Notes under the pieces: model-generated | Seen by the model: the letters and a program-made list of their open reading frames with translations, nothing else | Told to the model about the DNA's origin: nothing | The model's database searches: none | Position numbers and translations under genes: made by a program | Part shown: positions 14,064 to 23,308 of the stretch, in pieces | How positions within the stretch are numbered: position 1 is the stretch's first letter | Layout: every line of letters starts with the position of its first letter | Assembly (NCBI GenBank): GCA_035403225.1 | Contig: DAONET010000002.1 | Span: forward strand, 1-64,000 | DNA length: 64,000 bases | DNA from: DAIRDK01 sp035403225 | Lineage (GTDB): Bacteria > Bacteroidota > Bacteroidia > Bacteroidales > FEN-979 | Reading direction: 5' to 3'

Positions 14064-16952
14064 TTATTCCTCCAACTCTTCTTCTTTGGCATTCCGGATC
14101 ATCTGTAACATCTCGGGAGAAAGTTCATCGGTATATTCCGTTTCTTCCACCTCTTCACTGGTTGCTCCCCGTCCATACCTGAATTTCGGATTATTCTGCG
14201 TTCCGGTAACGTGAATAGGGATCCCGATGATGCCCAGTGGCGGCAGTCCGAGCCGTGCTTTCAGATTCAGGCTGCCGTTGAAATTGGTTTCGCCGCTCAC
14301 CCGTAAGCGGAATCCGGCCATCTTCATCTTTGTCTTCTCAAGCGTTATTACATTATTGCGGATAGAAGAGCGTATCTCGACTTTCGAGAGATCGGGGTTT
14401 TTGATTTTCTCTTTTTCCAGGTTTTTGCTCAGGGAAGTAAAGAGTTTCAGCCCCATCACTTTCACTTTTTCCAGGGTGATCACTCCGCTGCCTTCCAACG
14501 ACGGATAGACCGGGTTCATCCCTTCATCCAGTTTCCCTTTCAGCGAATAGTCAAGAGAAACGATGCCCTCACACTTCCCGGCCGCCGGAGAGAGATTTCT
14601 GAATAATTCCACTTCCTGGTATGCCTTTTTCACGTCAAAATGATCAGCTTTAACATGAAAGTCGAAAAAGGCTCTTGCCGGGTTTATGCTTCCATACGTC
14701 GCATCCATCGCCACGTTACATCCGATGAGGTCAAAATCCATTGCTTTCAGCAGGAGCAATCCCTGTTTGAGTTCCACGGTTGTTTTCAGGTTCGTGACAT
14801 CAAGTCCCTGGAAACGAAGTTTCCGAACATCGGCGTTGAGCGCCAGCTGCAGGTTTTTGGGCAGGACGATCACCCCCGAAGGCGGTGTGATGCTGTCTTG
14901 CTGAAGGACGGCCGTGGTATCAGCGCTTTCTTCTGTCGTTGACATGAACTCATCCAGTAAAAGAAATCCCGCATGCAGGGTGAAGTTGCCCTTCAATGGT
15001 TGGTTGTCGGCCAGGAGGTAATTCACCACGTTGGAAAGCCGGCCGTCGAGGGTAATGTCGGATTGACCGTAACGGCTGTGGAACTTTTCGAACCGGATGT
15101 TATCGTTCTGAACCAGAAATACCCCGTCTTTTATGACGAAAGGCAAAGGCAGGTATTCCGAAGAAAAGCCAATGTCCCTGAGTTCGAAGCGTCCCTTGTT
15201 GTCCAGTTTTTCATACCGCCCGGCCATCGCGTCACTTTGATGTCCTTTCAACGCCAAGTCCATCGAAATAAAGCCGTTCAGCTCCATTCCTTCCTGCGAA
15301 AAGAGGCGGTAAATCTTTGCCACATCGATGGATCCTTTGGCGGCAATGTCATAGGCCAGGTTTCCGGGATCCTGCAGCTGAGCCTTTAATCCGAAGGAAT
15401 TGTCTTCGAAAGTGAACGACACCGTATCGATGTTGATGCGGGTATCGGATATTTCCCCGGTCGTGTTTCTGATTTTCCCGCTCACGTTGATGTTTTTCAC
15501 CGGACGAGGATAGTATTTTGTCTGCACGGCGCCGTCGGTAAGGCTCAGGGTCACATCGGCCACCGGGAACAGCTTCTTTTCGGGTGCGTATTTCCCCTTC
15601 ACGTCCAGTTGAAGATCAAGGAGGCCCTGCAGGTCAAGACTGTCGAGCGGGATGACTTTCCGGATCTCAGCCAGGTTGATCTTCGTATTAAACCGGCTTT
15701 CAATGGGATAATCGATCAACCCGTTCACCCGCAGGTATCCGTTGATCGTATTTCCGAGGAAACCGGCTTTAAAGTTTTCCAGTTGAACGGTGATCGACCG
15801 GTAGTCGTTGTTTGTACACGCTACCTTCAGATCGAAAGAAATGCCTTTCAAAGATTCCGGAAGAGAAGCCAGGTGGAACGAGCCTTTGTCGAGTTGAGCC
15901 GACAGGTTGAATTGAGGGATGCTCAGGATCTCGGGGATCGCACTTCCTCCGCTGGTTTCAGGCGCCGACACATATTCTCCCTGGGCTTTCAGTTTCATGG
16001 CAAAATGCCCCGCTACATCGTAATCTTTGATGCCAAATCCTTCCGCCCATTTATGTAAGTCGATATTGACATCGGCTTTGGCCGACACCCACAGGTTTTT
16101 ATCGCTTACCAGGTGGACGGAACCGCTCAGGTATTCATCTTTATACATCGAGAATAAAGAGATGAACAGGGAATAACCATTCGGGCGGAACGAAAATTCT
16201 CCTTTGAAATCGAAAGGAACATCCTGGATATAGAGATCGTTCTTTTCGAATTTCATGTCAAGGGAATTGGTGTTGATCGCGGTGGTCAGCTTTGCTTTTA
16301 CCGGTTGCGATCTGATGTACCTCACCCCGTTGTAAATCAGGTCAACGGAATCGATCCGTACATTGGAAGTGAGACGGAAGATATCTTCCTTCACTTTGCT
16401 TGTTCCGTGATAATTGATGCCATGAGCCACCACTTTCAGCGGGATGGTAGGATCGGCATAAATGAAGTCGGTCTTGATAAAATAGATATGTTCAATCTGG
16501 ATGGAAGCGGGCTTCGTGGTAGTATCGGCCTTTTCCGTGGTATCGGAAGAAGCGTAATATACATCGTAGTTGGGTTCGCCGTGGTCGTTATATTGAATGA
16601 TGACCCGTCCCCGGTTGAGGTAGACTTTGGTGATTTTGATGGGACCGCTGAAAATACTTCCAAGGTTGAGGCCGAACGAGATATCGCGGGCTTTGACGAG
16701 GGTGTCGGTGGCAAACGGGGCCGAAGATCTCAGGGAAAAATCCGAAAGGGTGATGGTGAGATTCGGGAAATGACGGAAGAAAGAGACATTGAGGTCGGAG
16801 AAGTTCATCTCGGTCTTCAGCTCTTTATTCGCAGTATTTTTTATGATCCTTTCAAATTTTTCCCTGAAGAGCATCGGTGATAAAAGCAGAAATACGAATA
16901 TGATCAGTATCACCAGGGCCGATATGCCCGTAATTTTCAGTGTTTTTTTCAT
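14064..16952 (-). CDS. AsmA-like envelope protein
   Basis: A 962-residue protein with one N-terminal membrane anchor (residues ~7-30) and a very long beta-rich region, the pattern of the AsmA/TamB/YhdP group, which bridges inner and outer membranes and is linked to phospholipid transport. The C-terminal ~200 residues hold the AsmA-like core (GSGVITLEKVKVMGLKLF, then SLNLKARLGLPPLGIIG). The tail is acidic (EEVEETEYTDELSPE). It has the size of other Bacteroidota AsmA-family proteins. It lies 27 bp downstream of aqpZ on the same strand. Function is inferred from family only. Confidence 0.82.
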   Translation of the reverse strand: MKKTLKITGISALVILIIFVFLLLSPMLFREKFERIIKNTANKELKTEMNFSDLNVSFFRHFPNLTITLSDFSLRSSAPFATDTLVKARDISFGLNLGSIFSGPIKITKVYLNRGRVIIQYNDHGEPNYDVYYASSDTTEKADTTTKPASIQIEHIYFIKTDFIYADPTIPLKVVAHGINYHGTSKVKEDIFRLTSNVRIDSVDLIYNGVRYIRSQPVKAKLTTAINTNSLDMKFEKNDLYIQDVPFDFKGEFSFRPNGYSLFISLFSMYKDEYLSGSVHLVSDKNLWVSAKADVNIDLHKWAEGFGIKDYDVAGHFAMKLKAQGEYVSAPETSGGSAIPEILSIPQFNLSAQLDKGSFHLASLPESLKGISFDLKVACTNNDYRSITVQLENFKAGFLGNTINGYLRVNGLIDYPIESRFNTKINLAEIRKVIPLDSLDLQGLLDLQLDVKGKYAPEKKLFPVADVTLSLTDGAVQTKYYPRPVKNINVSGKIRNTTGEISDTRINIDTVSFTFEDNSFGLKAQLQDPGNLAYDIAAKGSIDVAKIYRLFSQEGMELNGFISMDLALKGHQSDAMAGRYEKLDNKGRFELRDIGFSSEYLPLPFVIKDGVFLVQNDNIRFEKFHSRYGQSDITLDGRLSNVVNYLLADNQPLKGNFTLHAGFLLLDEFMSTTEESADTTAVLQQDSITPPSGVIVLPKNLQLALNADVRKLRFQGLDVTNLKTTVELKQGLLLLKAMDFDLIGCNVAMDATYGSINPARAFFDFHVKADHFDVKKAYQEVELFRNLSPAAGKCEGIVSLDYSLKGKLDEGMNPVYPSLEGSGVITLEKVKVMGLKLFTSLSKNLEKEKIKNPDLSKVEIRSSIRNNVITLEKTKMKMAGFRLRVSGETNFNGSLNLKARLGLPPLGIIGIPIHVTGTQNNPKFRYGRGATSEEVEETEYTDELSPEMLQMIRNAKEEELEE

Positions 16953-16979
16953 CAGTTGTTTCTGCTTTTATGCGTTGTT

Positions 16980-17675
16980 TTATTCTTTTTCAAAACCGAA
17001 TTTCCAGAGCAAGGCTGCCACGATAGCTCCGATGACAGGAGCGACGAAGAAGAGCCAGAGTTGGGAGAGGGCTTTCCCTCCGACGAGGATGGCAGGTCCG
17101 AGGCTCCGGGCAGGGTTGACGGAAGTTCCGGTCACCGGAATAGTGACGAGGTGGATGAGCATCAGGGTCACGCCGATGGCCAGTCCTGCCATGGCGGTAT
17201 TCCCGAATTTAGAGGTGGTCCCGAGGATCACGAAAACGAAGAGGAAGGTCATGACCATTTCGATGAGGAAGGCGCTGAGGACATTGTATCCGCCGTTGTA
17301 ACCTTCGCCCCAGCCGTTGGCTCCAAGTCCCCATTCGCCGAGGGTAAAATCAGGTCGGCCGACCACGATGAGGTACAACACCGCCGATGCGAGGATGGCT
17401 CCCAGGCACTGGGCGATGATATAACCGATCGCATCCTTGACACTCATCTTTCCCGCGGTAAGCACCCCGATGGTTACGGCAGGATTAACATGACAACCGG
17501 AGATTCCCCCGATAGCATAGGCCATTGCCACTACCGCGAAGCCAAAGGCAACAGCAATTCCCAGGAGACCAATCCCGCTGGGTCCCGAACCTGAGATGCC
17601 GGCGATTACGGCCGAACCGCAACCGAACAGCACAAGGCTGAATGTTCCGATAAATTCTGCTGCGTACTTTTTCAT
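16980..17675 (-). CDS. aqpZ: Aquaporin Z
   Basis: A 231-residue six-helix water channel with both NPA boxes: CHVNPAVTIG (64-66) and TSVNPARSLGPA (187-189). The selectivity-filter positions fit AqpZ rather than a glycerol facilitator: F45, H175, T183 or nearby, and R190 after the second NPA. It allows rapid water movement during osmotic shifts in the inner membrane. An insertion of about 20 residues rich in Gly/Trp (GEWGLGANGWGEG) between helices 3 and 4 is as in AqpZ proteins. The AsmA-like gene follows at 27 bp. Confidence 0.95.
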   Translation of the reverse strand: MKKYAAEFIGTFSLVLFGCGSAVIAGISGSGPSGIGLLGIAVAFGFAVVAMAYAIGGISGCHVNPAVTIGVLTAGKMSVKDAIGYIIAQCLGAILASAVLYLIVVGRPDFTLGEWGLGANGWGEGYNGGYNVLSAFLIEMVMTFLFVFVILGTTSKFGNTAMAGLAIGVTLMLIHLVTIPVTGTSVNPARSLGPAILVGGKALSQLWLFFVAPVIGAIVAALLWKFGFEKE

Positions 17676-17727
17676 GTTTTTTCTATTTAAATGAATACCC
17701 CGTGAATTACAGTAACTCCGTATTGAT

Positions 17728-17735
17728 TATCTTTG
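17728..17735 (+). promoter_or_regulatory. -7 box for osmC
   Basis: TATCTTTG, full consensus match, 64 bp before the OsmC ATG; no clear -33 element. Confidence 0.4.
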
Positions 17736-17799
17736 AAATCACTGTTCATGAACTTTCTTCATTTATGCAAGTTTAATAAAAATTTTAACCATAACGACC

Positions 17800-18234
17800 A
17801 TGAAGCGCAAATCAACAGCTATTTGGCAGGGAACCGGGCCTGAAGGCAAAGGGACCCTCACTTCTGTCAGCGGGGTCCTGAACCGTACCCCCTATTCCTT
17901 CTCCACCCGGTTTAAAAACGAAGACGGGAGGGAAGGGACCAATCCGGAAGAGCTCATCGCGGCAGCTCATGCCGGCTGTTATGCCATGGCCCTCAGCTTT
18001 GCACTGACAGCCGAAGGTCTTGTTCCGACCGAGTTGAAAGTAGAAGCCGCCGTAAACATGGAAAAGGTGACGGATCATTTTGAGATCACGGCCATCCATT
18101 TGGATCTCCTTGGTGATGTACCGGGGATTACGGAAGAGAAATTTCTTCAACTGGCGCAGACAGCCAAGACCGGATGTCCGGTTTCACGCGCTCTGAGAGC
18201 GGTGGAGATCACGCTGTCGGCGAAGTTGAAGTAA
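17800..18234 (+). CDS. osmC: OsmC-type organic hydroperoxide reductase
   Basis: A 144-residue OsmC/Ohr-fold peroxiredoxin. The two catalytic cysteines are C60 (AAHAGCYAMALS) and C126 (TAKTGCPVSRAL), the second giving the OsmC-type CPVSRAL. It reduces organic hydroperoxides in the cytoplasm, commonly using lipoyl-dependent electron donors. Length is standard. It is transcribed alone: aqpZ diverges upstream and the PPDK-like gene converges 14 bp downstream. Confidence 0.93.
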   Translation: MKRKSTAIWQGTGPEGKGTLTSVSGVLNRTPYSFSTRFKNEDGREGTNPEELIAAAHAGCYAMALSFALTAEGLVPTELKVEAAVNMEKVTDHFEITAIHLDLLGDVPGITEEKFLQLAQTAKTGCPVSRALRAVEITLSAKLK

Positions 18235-18248
18235 CCTCGGTAACCGGA

Positions 18249-20918
18249 TTAAACGGCCTCGGGGGCAGGGATATCGAGTTTCTCTGCCTGGCAGATTGCT
18301 TGCAGTTTTTCGAACGACCAGGGTTGATCGTACAGGATGAGATCGCCGAACGGCTTTTTCAGCATGGCGACGAGGGAATCGGTCTGTTTATCATGTTCAG
18401 GCCTGATACTTTCTTCGATTTTCATCCAGTCGGGAGCAGAGAGTTTCAGGGAGAGAAAGAGATCGGTATCCATCCGTGAAAGGGTGATCCCATTGAGATC
18501 ATCGGTTAGGATTTTGTTTTTGGTACGGCTGAGATGACGTTCACCAAACTCATACAAGACCTGCATGTATTTATCAAACAGGATATGTTCGTTCAAAAGG
18601 AACACGATCCCGGGCGCATCAAAGGCTTTCCAAAACGACACCGGATGCGGCTGGCACAGGAACCTGCCCAGCATGAAAGCTCCGGCTGAAAAGCCGCTGA
18701 GTTGTTCCCTGGTACATTTCCTGATCATGTTGTCGAAGAACAGGATCTTCCGGTTGGTGGTCAACAGGCTGTAAATCTTATGCTGATCCTGGTGCGATCC
18801 CAACCCGCTTTTCAGAATCTCCGAATAATAATACCCCTGGTGCGCATCGAACCAGCCATTCACAAACTCGACCGCTTTCGCGGGCTGGCGTTCATAATCG
18901 TTGCGGATGAGTTTGACCAGGTCGGGAAGGGTCATGGCTTCTTCGGTCCTGATCGTATTGAGGATCTTCTGATACACAGCATAGGCCCTCGACATGTTAA
19001 TGAACACCTTTTTCTCCTTGGGTTCCATCTCGAAGGAGATCCCTTCGAGGTATTTCTGAAAACGGGCAGGCCGGTAGGTAGCTTTCCCCAGGAAGATGCA
19101 ATGCCGTTTACTCGACACGGTGACCCAATCGCCTTCATTGATGGTCACCCCGGCATCGTTGATGATGGCATTCCCTTCCAACCGCATCTGATAATTCTTG
19201 AGGTTGATGAACGCTGGTATCCCGTAGCCGAGGCAGGCAGTGACGACATGGATAGCCAGCGGGTTCATGCTCATGATGGCATCGAGTTCGGCCATGAAGA
19301 TCGTCTCCGAGGGAATGAAGTTATCCTTGCAGAGGCACACCTTTTCGCCCCGTTTTTTTGCTTCCAAAGCTTTGGCCATCGTGAAAAAAATCCTGGCCGA
19401 GACAGCCGACCGTGGCAGGACGGAAAGACCGGAGCCGAACAGGGTCAGTGATTTCAGTGAGGTGTCGTCGATGCGTTCCGAGAAGATCTGCCGGAGATGA
19501 TAAGGGCGGATCAACTGGATAACACGTTCTTTATTGATGACATTTTTCTGGTACAGGTTGATGGCGGCGAGCAAGGTAGAGCGGCCGGTGAGTTCCGACA
19601 TATTCAGTTGAAGGATGGCGAACAGGGAGACCGTCTCGAACGATTCCACGGCGAACTCAATCGTGGCGGGAGATTTCAGCTTCACCTCCAAGGTCGGGAG
19701 CATGGGGGTGAAATGATAAACGGCGGGGAATTCTTCTTTGATCTCATTCCGGTTAAAATATTCCCGTTCTTCGGCCCGGATCGTGCCGGTCATGATCTCC
19801 TCGCCGAAAATCTCCCTCACACTTTCAATCTGGTTGCCCAATCCGGTACGCGGATGACGGCTGTACAACACTCCCGGGTATGACTCCCTGTTTCGCACAG
19901 TCCATACCATCTTTTGCAGGATGAGCGAAGGGAAAGCAAGATGCTTGCGTTGGAAGGTATAGATCAGGTCCTGGTTCCGGGAATAAAAGTTGTCGGAATT
20001 CTCCATAAAAACCTCCACCTGGTAAGCGGCATCGTATAACAAGCGTTCATCAATGGTTCTGATCTTTTCGAACAGGCGGTTGATTTGCTTTTCCGTCTCT
20101 TCCTTTTCATCGGATAACTTTGCTTCCGGGGGATGGCAAAACCCCGGCTGATTTCCCAGAATCTGGCAAAGCCACTGCAGGTTGTTCAGGTAGATCTTAT
20201 TGGCGACAGCACGTCCATAGCGAAGTTCGAGCGAACGATAGCTGTCTTTCGTCACCCCGGCATTCAGGTAGGTAGGCATCAGTCCGGGGATATAGTAAGG
20301 CGTTGCCGTTCTCATGGCAAAGATGAGGGCCCGGTCGGGATCACCCAACTTCTCTCCTGTCATGGATTCCAGGTTGGCGATGGCCACCTTCAGGCAGGCT
20401 TTCCTGTCCGATGGATCCAGGTTATAGGATTGTGATGTCAGAATGCAGAAATCGGGAACAGGATAGCCTTCCCGGTACAAGTCGTGGAGCACCTTCCCTT
20501 TCTGGCTCAACAACTGTTCATTGTATTGCTTGTCGGCGATGGAAGGAACCACGTAATCATTTTCCATAAAACTGACATTCCCGAATAGTTTCCGAAGGTC
20601 ATCGAGCATTGGGCGGATAATCTGTTCTTTTTCCGGCGATGTCTTCTGATGATCTTGATGTAGTTTGATGAGCTGGCGCAGGTACTGTCGTGCCTGTTCG
20701 CGGTCGGGCTGAAGGAGGATGAGAACATCGAGGTTGGTGACCGGTAAGGGACGAAATATCTCTTCGCCCGGGTTCGCGTATTCCAGTTCCGGTTTCAGGG
20801 CGCCGGGTTGATTAACCCAACTACCCTGACTTTTCGGATGATTGAGGATCGTACGGATCGTAAAGAAGTTGGGATAATAGGCTCTCAGCCTAAACCGGAT
20901 GTCTGCTTCTTTCATCAT
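18249..20918 (-). CDS. PPDK-like protein lacking the PEP-binding barrel
   Basis: About 889 residues from ATG 20918 (a TTG at 20993 would add 25). The first two thirds align by eye with pyruvate phosphate dikinase: the ATP-grasp N-domain (YPVPDFCILTSQSYN; MRTATPYYIPGLMPTYLNAG), the GVLYSRHPRTG...FGEEIMTG block, and the swivelling phosphohistidine domain. In the latter the usual GGMTSHAA reads NPLAIHVV: the phosphorylated His is kept, the regulatory Thr is Ala. The last ~270 residues do not show the PEP/pyruvate TIM barrel with its metal and Cys motifs. So it could carry phosphate on His but has no obvious second-half reaction; the partner or acceptor is unknown. It converges with osmC. Confidence 0.65.
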   Translation of the reverse strand: MMKEADIRFRLRAYYPNFFTIRTILNHPKSQGSWVNQPGALKPELEYANPGEEIFRPLPVTNLDVLILLQPDREQARQYLRQLIKLHQDHQKTSPEKEQIIRPMLDDLRKLFGNVSFMENDYVVPSIADKQYNEQLLSQKGKVLHDLYREGYPVPDFCILTSQSYNLDPSDRKACLKVAIANLESMTGEKLGDPDRALIFAMRTATPYYIPGLMPTYLNAGVTKDSYRSLELRYGRAVANKIYLNNLQWLCQILGNQPGFCHPPEAKLSDEKEETEKQINRLFEKIRTIDERLLYDAAYQVEVFMENSDNFYSRNQDLIYTFQRKHLAFPSLILQKMVWTVRNRESYPGVLYSRHPRTGLGNQIESVREIFGEEIMTGTIRAEEREYFNRNEIKEEFPAVYHFTPMLPTLEVKLKSPATIEFAVESFETVSLFAILQLNMSELTGRSTLLAAINLYQKNVINKERVIQLIRPYHLRQIFSERIDDTSLKSLTLFGSGLSVLPRSAVSARIFFTMAKALEAKKRGEKVCLCKDNFIPSETIFMAELDAIMSMNPLAIHVVTACLGYGIPAFINLKNYQMRLEGNAIINDAGVTINEGDWVTVSSKRHCIFLGKATYRPARFQKYLEGISFEMEPKEKKVFINMSRAYAVYQKILNTIRTEEAMTLPDLVKLIRNDYERQPAKAVEFVNGWFDAHQGYYYSEILKSGLGSHQDQHKIYSLLTTNRKILFFDNMIRKCTREQLSGFSAGAFMLGRFLCQPHPVSFWKAFDAPGIVFLLNEHILFDKYMQVLYEFGERHLSRTKNKILTDDLNGITLSRMDTDLFLSLKLSAPDWMKIEESIRPEHDKQTDSLVAMLKKPFGDLILYDQPWSFEKLQAICQAEKLDIPAPEAV

Positions 20919-20982
20919 CTGGGTGTTATGGAAGCGGTTGTCTGTATTCCTGGTAAATATCTGAAAAAAAATTATTTTGATG

Positions 20983-20990
20983 TACTTTTG
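20983..20990 (+). promoter_or_regulatory. -7 box for the AAE transporter
   Basis: TACTTTTG, full match, 17 bp before the ATG at 21008, implying a leader of about 10 nt. Confidence 0.45.
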
Positions 20991-21007
20991 CAAAAAATTT
21001 GGTTTAC

Positions 21008-22678
21008 ATGGGTTGGTTTGGAGACTTGTTGTGGACAGAGTCGGTAGCGCATACCATGCTCCTTTTCTGTTTTGTGATCGCGTTGGGAGTGATGTTGGGC
21101 AAAATAAAGATCTTCGGTGTTTCTTTGGGGATCACTTTTGTTTTATTTGTCGGGATTGCCGTTGGGCAGATTGGTTTTACCGTAAACCGGCAGGTGATTG
21201 ATTTCATCCGTGATTTCGGGTTGATCCTGTTCGTTTTCTCTATCGGGTTACAGGTAGGTCCCGGTTTCTTTTCTTCCTTTAAAAAAGGCGGGTTATCTAT
21301 GAATCTGATGGCGGTTGTCATTGTCCTGCTGGGGATGGGCGTAACCATTGCCCTGTTTTATATCACGGGGATGTCGATGCCGATGTTGGTAGGTGTGATG
21401 TCGGGCGCCGTGACCAACACGCCCGGACTGGGAGCCGCGCAACAAGCGTTGAAAGAAATATCGGGCGGAGCAGCCGGCGGGGCCGTACCCGAGATCGGGC
21501 TGAGCTATGCCATTGCTTATCCTTGCGGGGTGATCGGCATCATTCTGGTCATGATCCTGATTCAGAAATTCTTCAAAATCAATGTTACCAAAGAATCGGA
21601 ACAGTTTATCCAGAGTCAGCATCCGGCGGAGACGCTGCCTGAGAAGACCAGCATCAAGGTGACGCATCCCCGCATGTTTAATCAGACCATTCAGGAAATA
21701 TCGAAACAGATACCTGTTTCTTTCGTGATATCCCGCGTGATGCACAACGGAGAGCTGAAGAGCGCCACCTCCGATACCGTCATCCATGATAACGATGTCA
21801 TCCTCGTGGTAGCAGAGAAAGGGGTGTTACCCACCATCATTAATGTCTTCGGGCAAGTAAGCGAAGTTGATCTGACTGAGAAACAGGGCGACTTGGAATC
21901 GAGGCAGATCATGGTCACCCGGCGGGCTGTCTTCGGGAAAGACCTGGGATCGCTGAGGTTCCGTTCACGTTATAACATCAACATCACCCGGGTTTACCGG
22001 TCGGGCATCGAACTGATCGCCTCCCCTCACCTGAGATTGCAGATGGGCGATAAGCTGACAGTGGTCGGCGATGAGGAATCGATCGAGAAAGTGGCCGGAG
22101 AACTGGGCAATTCCATGAAGAAACTCAACGAACCCAATATCGTCACCATCTTCATCGGCATCTTGCTGGGCGTTCTCTTTGGCAGCATCCCCATTCCCAT
22201 CCCCGGCATTCCCAACCCCGTCAAACTGGGGCTCGCCGGCGGACCGCTGATTATCGCCATCCTTCTGAGTAAATACGGACATCGATTCTCCTTTGCCTCC
22301 TATACCACCCCCAGCGCCAACCTCATGCTCCGTGAGATCGGCATCGTGCTCTTCCTGGCCAGCGTGGGAATCAGCTCGGGCGAAAAGTTCGTCTCCAGCC
22401 TGCTCTCCGGCGACGGATTTGTCTGGATGGGATACGGCATCCTCATCACCATTATCCCGATCCTGATCGTGGGATTGTACGCCCATCTGGTTATGAAAAA
22501 GAATTATTTCGAGATTTGCGGGTTGTTGTCGGGCAGTATGACCGATCCCCCGGCCCTGGCTTACGCCAACAGCATCGCCCAGTCCGAAGCCCCTTCCATT
22601 GCTTACGCCAGCGTGTATCCCCTGGTGATGTTCCTCCGCATCTTCGTGGCGCAAATGCTGGTGCTGATCTTCGTTTAG
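21008..22678 (+). CDS. AspT/YidE-YbjL-type transporter with RCK domains
   Basis: A 556-residue membrane protein of the aspartate:alanine exchanger (AAE) family. Two homologous membrane halves (residues ~1-190 and ~370-556) each carry the duplication signature: SGAVTNTPGLGAAQQAL in the first, SGSMTDPPALAYANSIA in the second. Between them are two TrkA-C/RCK-type domains (around 205-280 and 290-375), e.g. VIHDNDVILVVAEKG and RLQMGDKLTVVGDEE. AspT exchanges aspartate and alanine; YidE/YbjL substrates are unknown, so an anionic substrate is only a guess. ATG 21008 is preferred to TTG 20999. The gene is divergent from the PPDK-like gene. Confidence 0.85.
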   Translation: MGWFGDLLWTESVAHTMLLFCFVIALGVMLGKIKIFGVSLGITFVLFVGIAVGQIGFTVNRQVIDFIRDFGLILFVFSIGLQVGPGFFSSFKKGGLSMNLMAVVIVLLGMGVTIALFYITGMSMPMLVGVMSGAVTNTPGLGAAQQALKEISGGAAGGAVPEIGLSYAIAYPCGVIGIILVMILIQKFFKINVTKESEQFIQSQHPAETLPEKTSIKVTHPRMFNQTIQEISKQIPVSFVISRVMHNGELKSATSDTVIHDNDVILVVAEKGVLPTIINVFGQVSEVDLTEKQGDLESRQIMVTRRAVFGKDLGSLRFRSRYNINITRVYRSGIELIASPHLRLQMGDKLTVVGDEESIEKVAGELGNSMKKLNEPNIVTIFIGILLGVLFGSIPIPIPGIPNPVKLGLAGGPLIIAILLSKYGHRFSFASYTTPSANLMLREIGIVLFLASVGISSGEKFVSSLLSGDGFVWMGYGILITIIPILIVGLYAHLVMKKNYFEICGLLSGSMTDPPALAYANSIAQSEAPSIAYASVYPLVMFLRIFVAQMLVLIFV

Positions 22679-22765
22679 TACACAGGAAAGGGTAACCACC
22701 CCTCTTCACTTTTTATCCATTATTTACCAGATTCTCTTTTCGAACCCAATTAGTTGTTTTTATCA

Positions 22766-22797
22766 TTTGTTGTTTTTGTCAACTATTTTTATCTTTA
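22766..22797 (+). promoter_or_regulatory. Promoter of the MarR-RND operon
   Basis: TTTG at 22766-22769, a 20-bp spacer, then TATCTTTA at 22790-22797 (one mismatch to TAnnTTTG). This is the best two-element Bacteroidota promoter I found in the window, 19 bp before the marR-type ATG. Confidence 0.55.
22769..22783. promoter_or_regulatory. Candidate MarR operator palindrome
   Basis: GTTG-TTTTTGT-CAAC lies in the spacer between the two promoter elements. TAGTTG (22751-22756) also pairs with CAACTA (22780-22785). Position fits autorepression by the MarR-type gene just downstream. Confidence 0.4.
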
Positions 22798-22816
22798 CAG
22801 CGTAAAAATAAACGAG

Positions 22817-23272
22817 ATGAATAAACAAATGGCTCCGTTGGGGATGTTGATGGGGATCATGATGAGGTCGGCCGTGAAAAGCATCAAGAGGCAACTTCAT
22901 GAGACCGGGATCCCTTACACGGTCGATCAGCTGACACTGCTTCATGCCATCCATTTCAAAAACGGTGAACTGATCCAGCAGGACATGGCCGACTTCCTGG
23001 GGAAGGATAAATCGGCGGTGCTTCGGATCATCGATTCACTGGAAAACGATGGATTGTTATTAAGAGTAGTAGAGGCGCACGACAGGCGGAAGAAAACGCT
23101 GGTCATCACCGATAAGGGAAAACAGGTGATAGATCATTTTGTCAAGGCGGAATATTCCATCTGGAATAACCTTCAGAAGGGCGTAACCCAAGAAGAACAG
23201 GACATTTTCCAGCAAGTCATCAAAAAAATTCAGTTCAATGCCGAACAAATGTTAGAAAGTAATCTGTATTAA
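22817..23272 (+). CDS. MarR-family transcriptional regulator
   Basis: 151 residues with a central winged helix: QQDMADFLGKDKSAVLRIID is the recognition helix region and DRRKKTLVITDKGKQ the wing with the conserved Asp-Arg. Start at ATG 22817 (MNKQMAPLG); in-frame extension upstream would run through the promoter. It sits 36 bp upstream of a TolC-MFP-RND operon on the same strand, so it most likely represses that pump and itself and responds to a small toxic ligand. A GTTG/CAAC palindrome overlaps its promoter. Confidence 0.9.
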   Translation: MNKQMAPLGMLMGIMMRSAVKSIKRQLHETGIPYTVDQLTLLHAIHFKNGELIQQDMADFLGKDKSAVLRIIDSLENDGLLLRVVEAHDRRKKTLVITDKGKQVIDHFVKAEYSIWNNLQKGVTQEEQDIFQQVIKKIQFNAEQMLESNLY

Positions 23273-23308
23273 TCTACCTATGTCGTTATCTATTTATATA
23301 ATAAAGTC

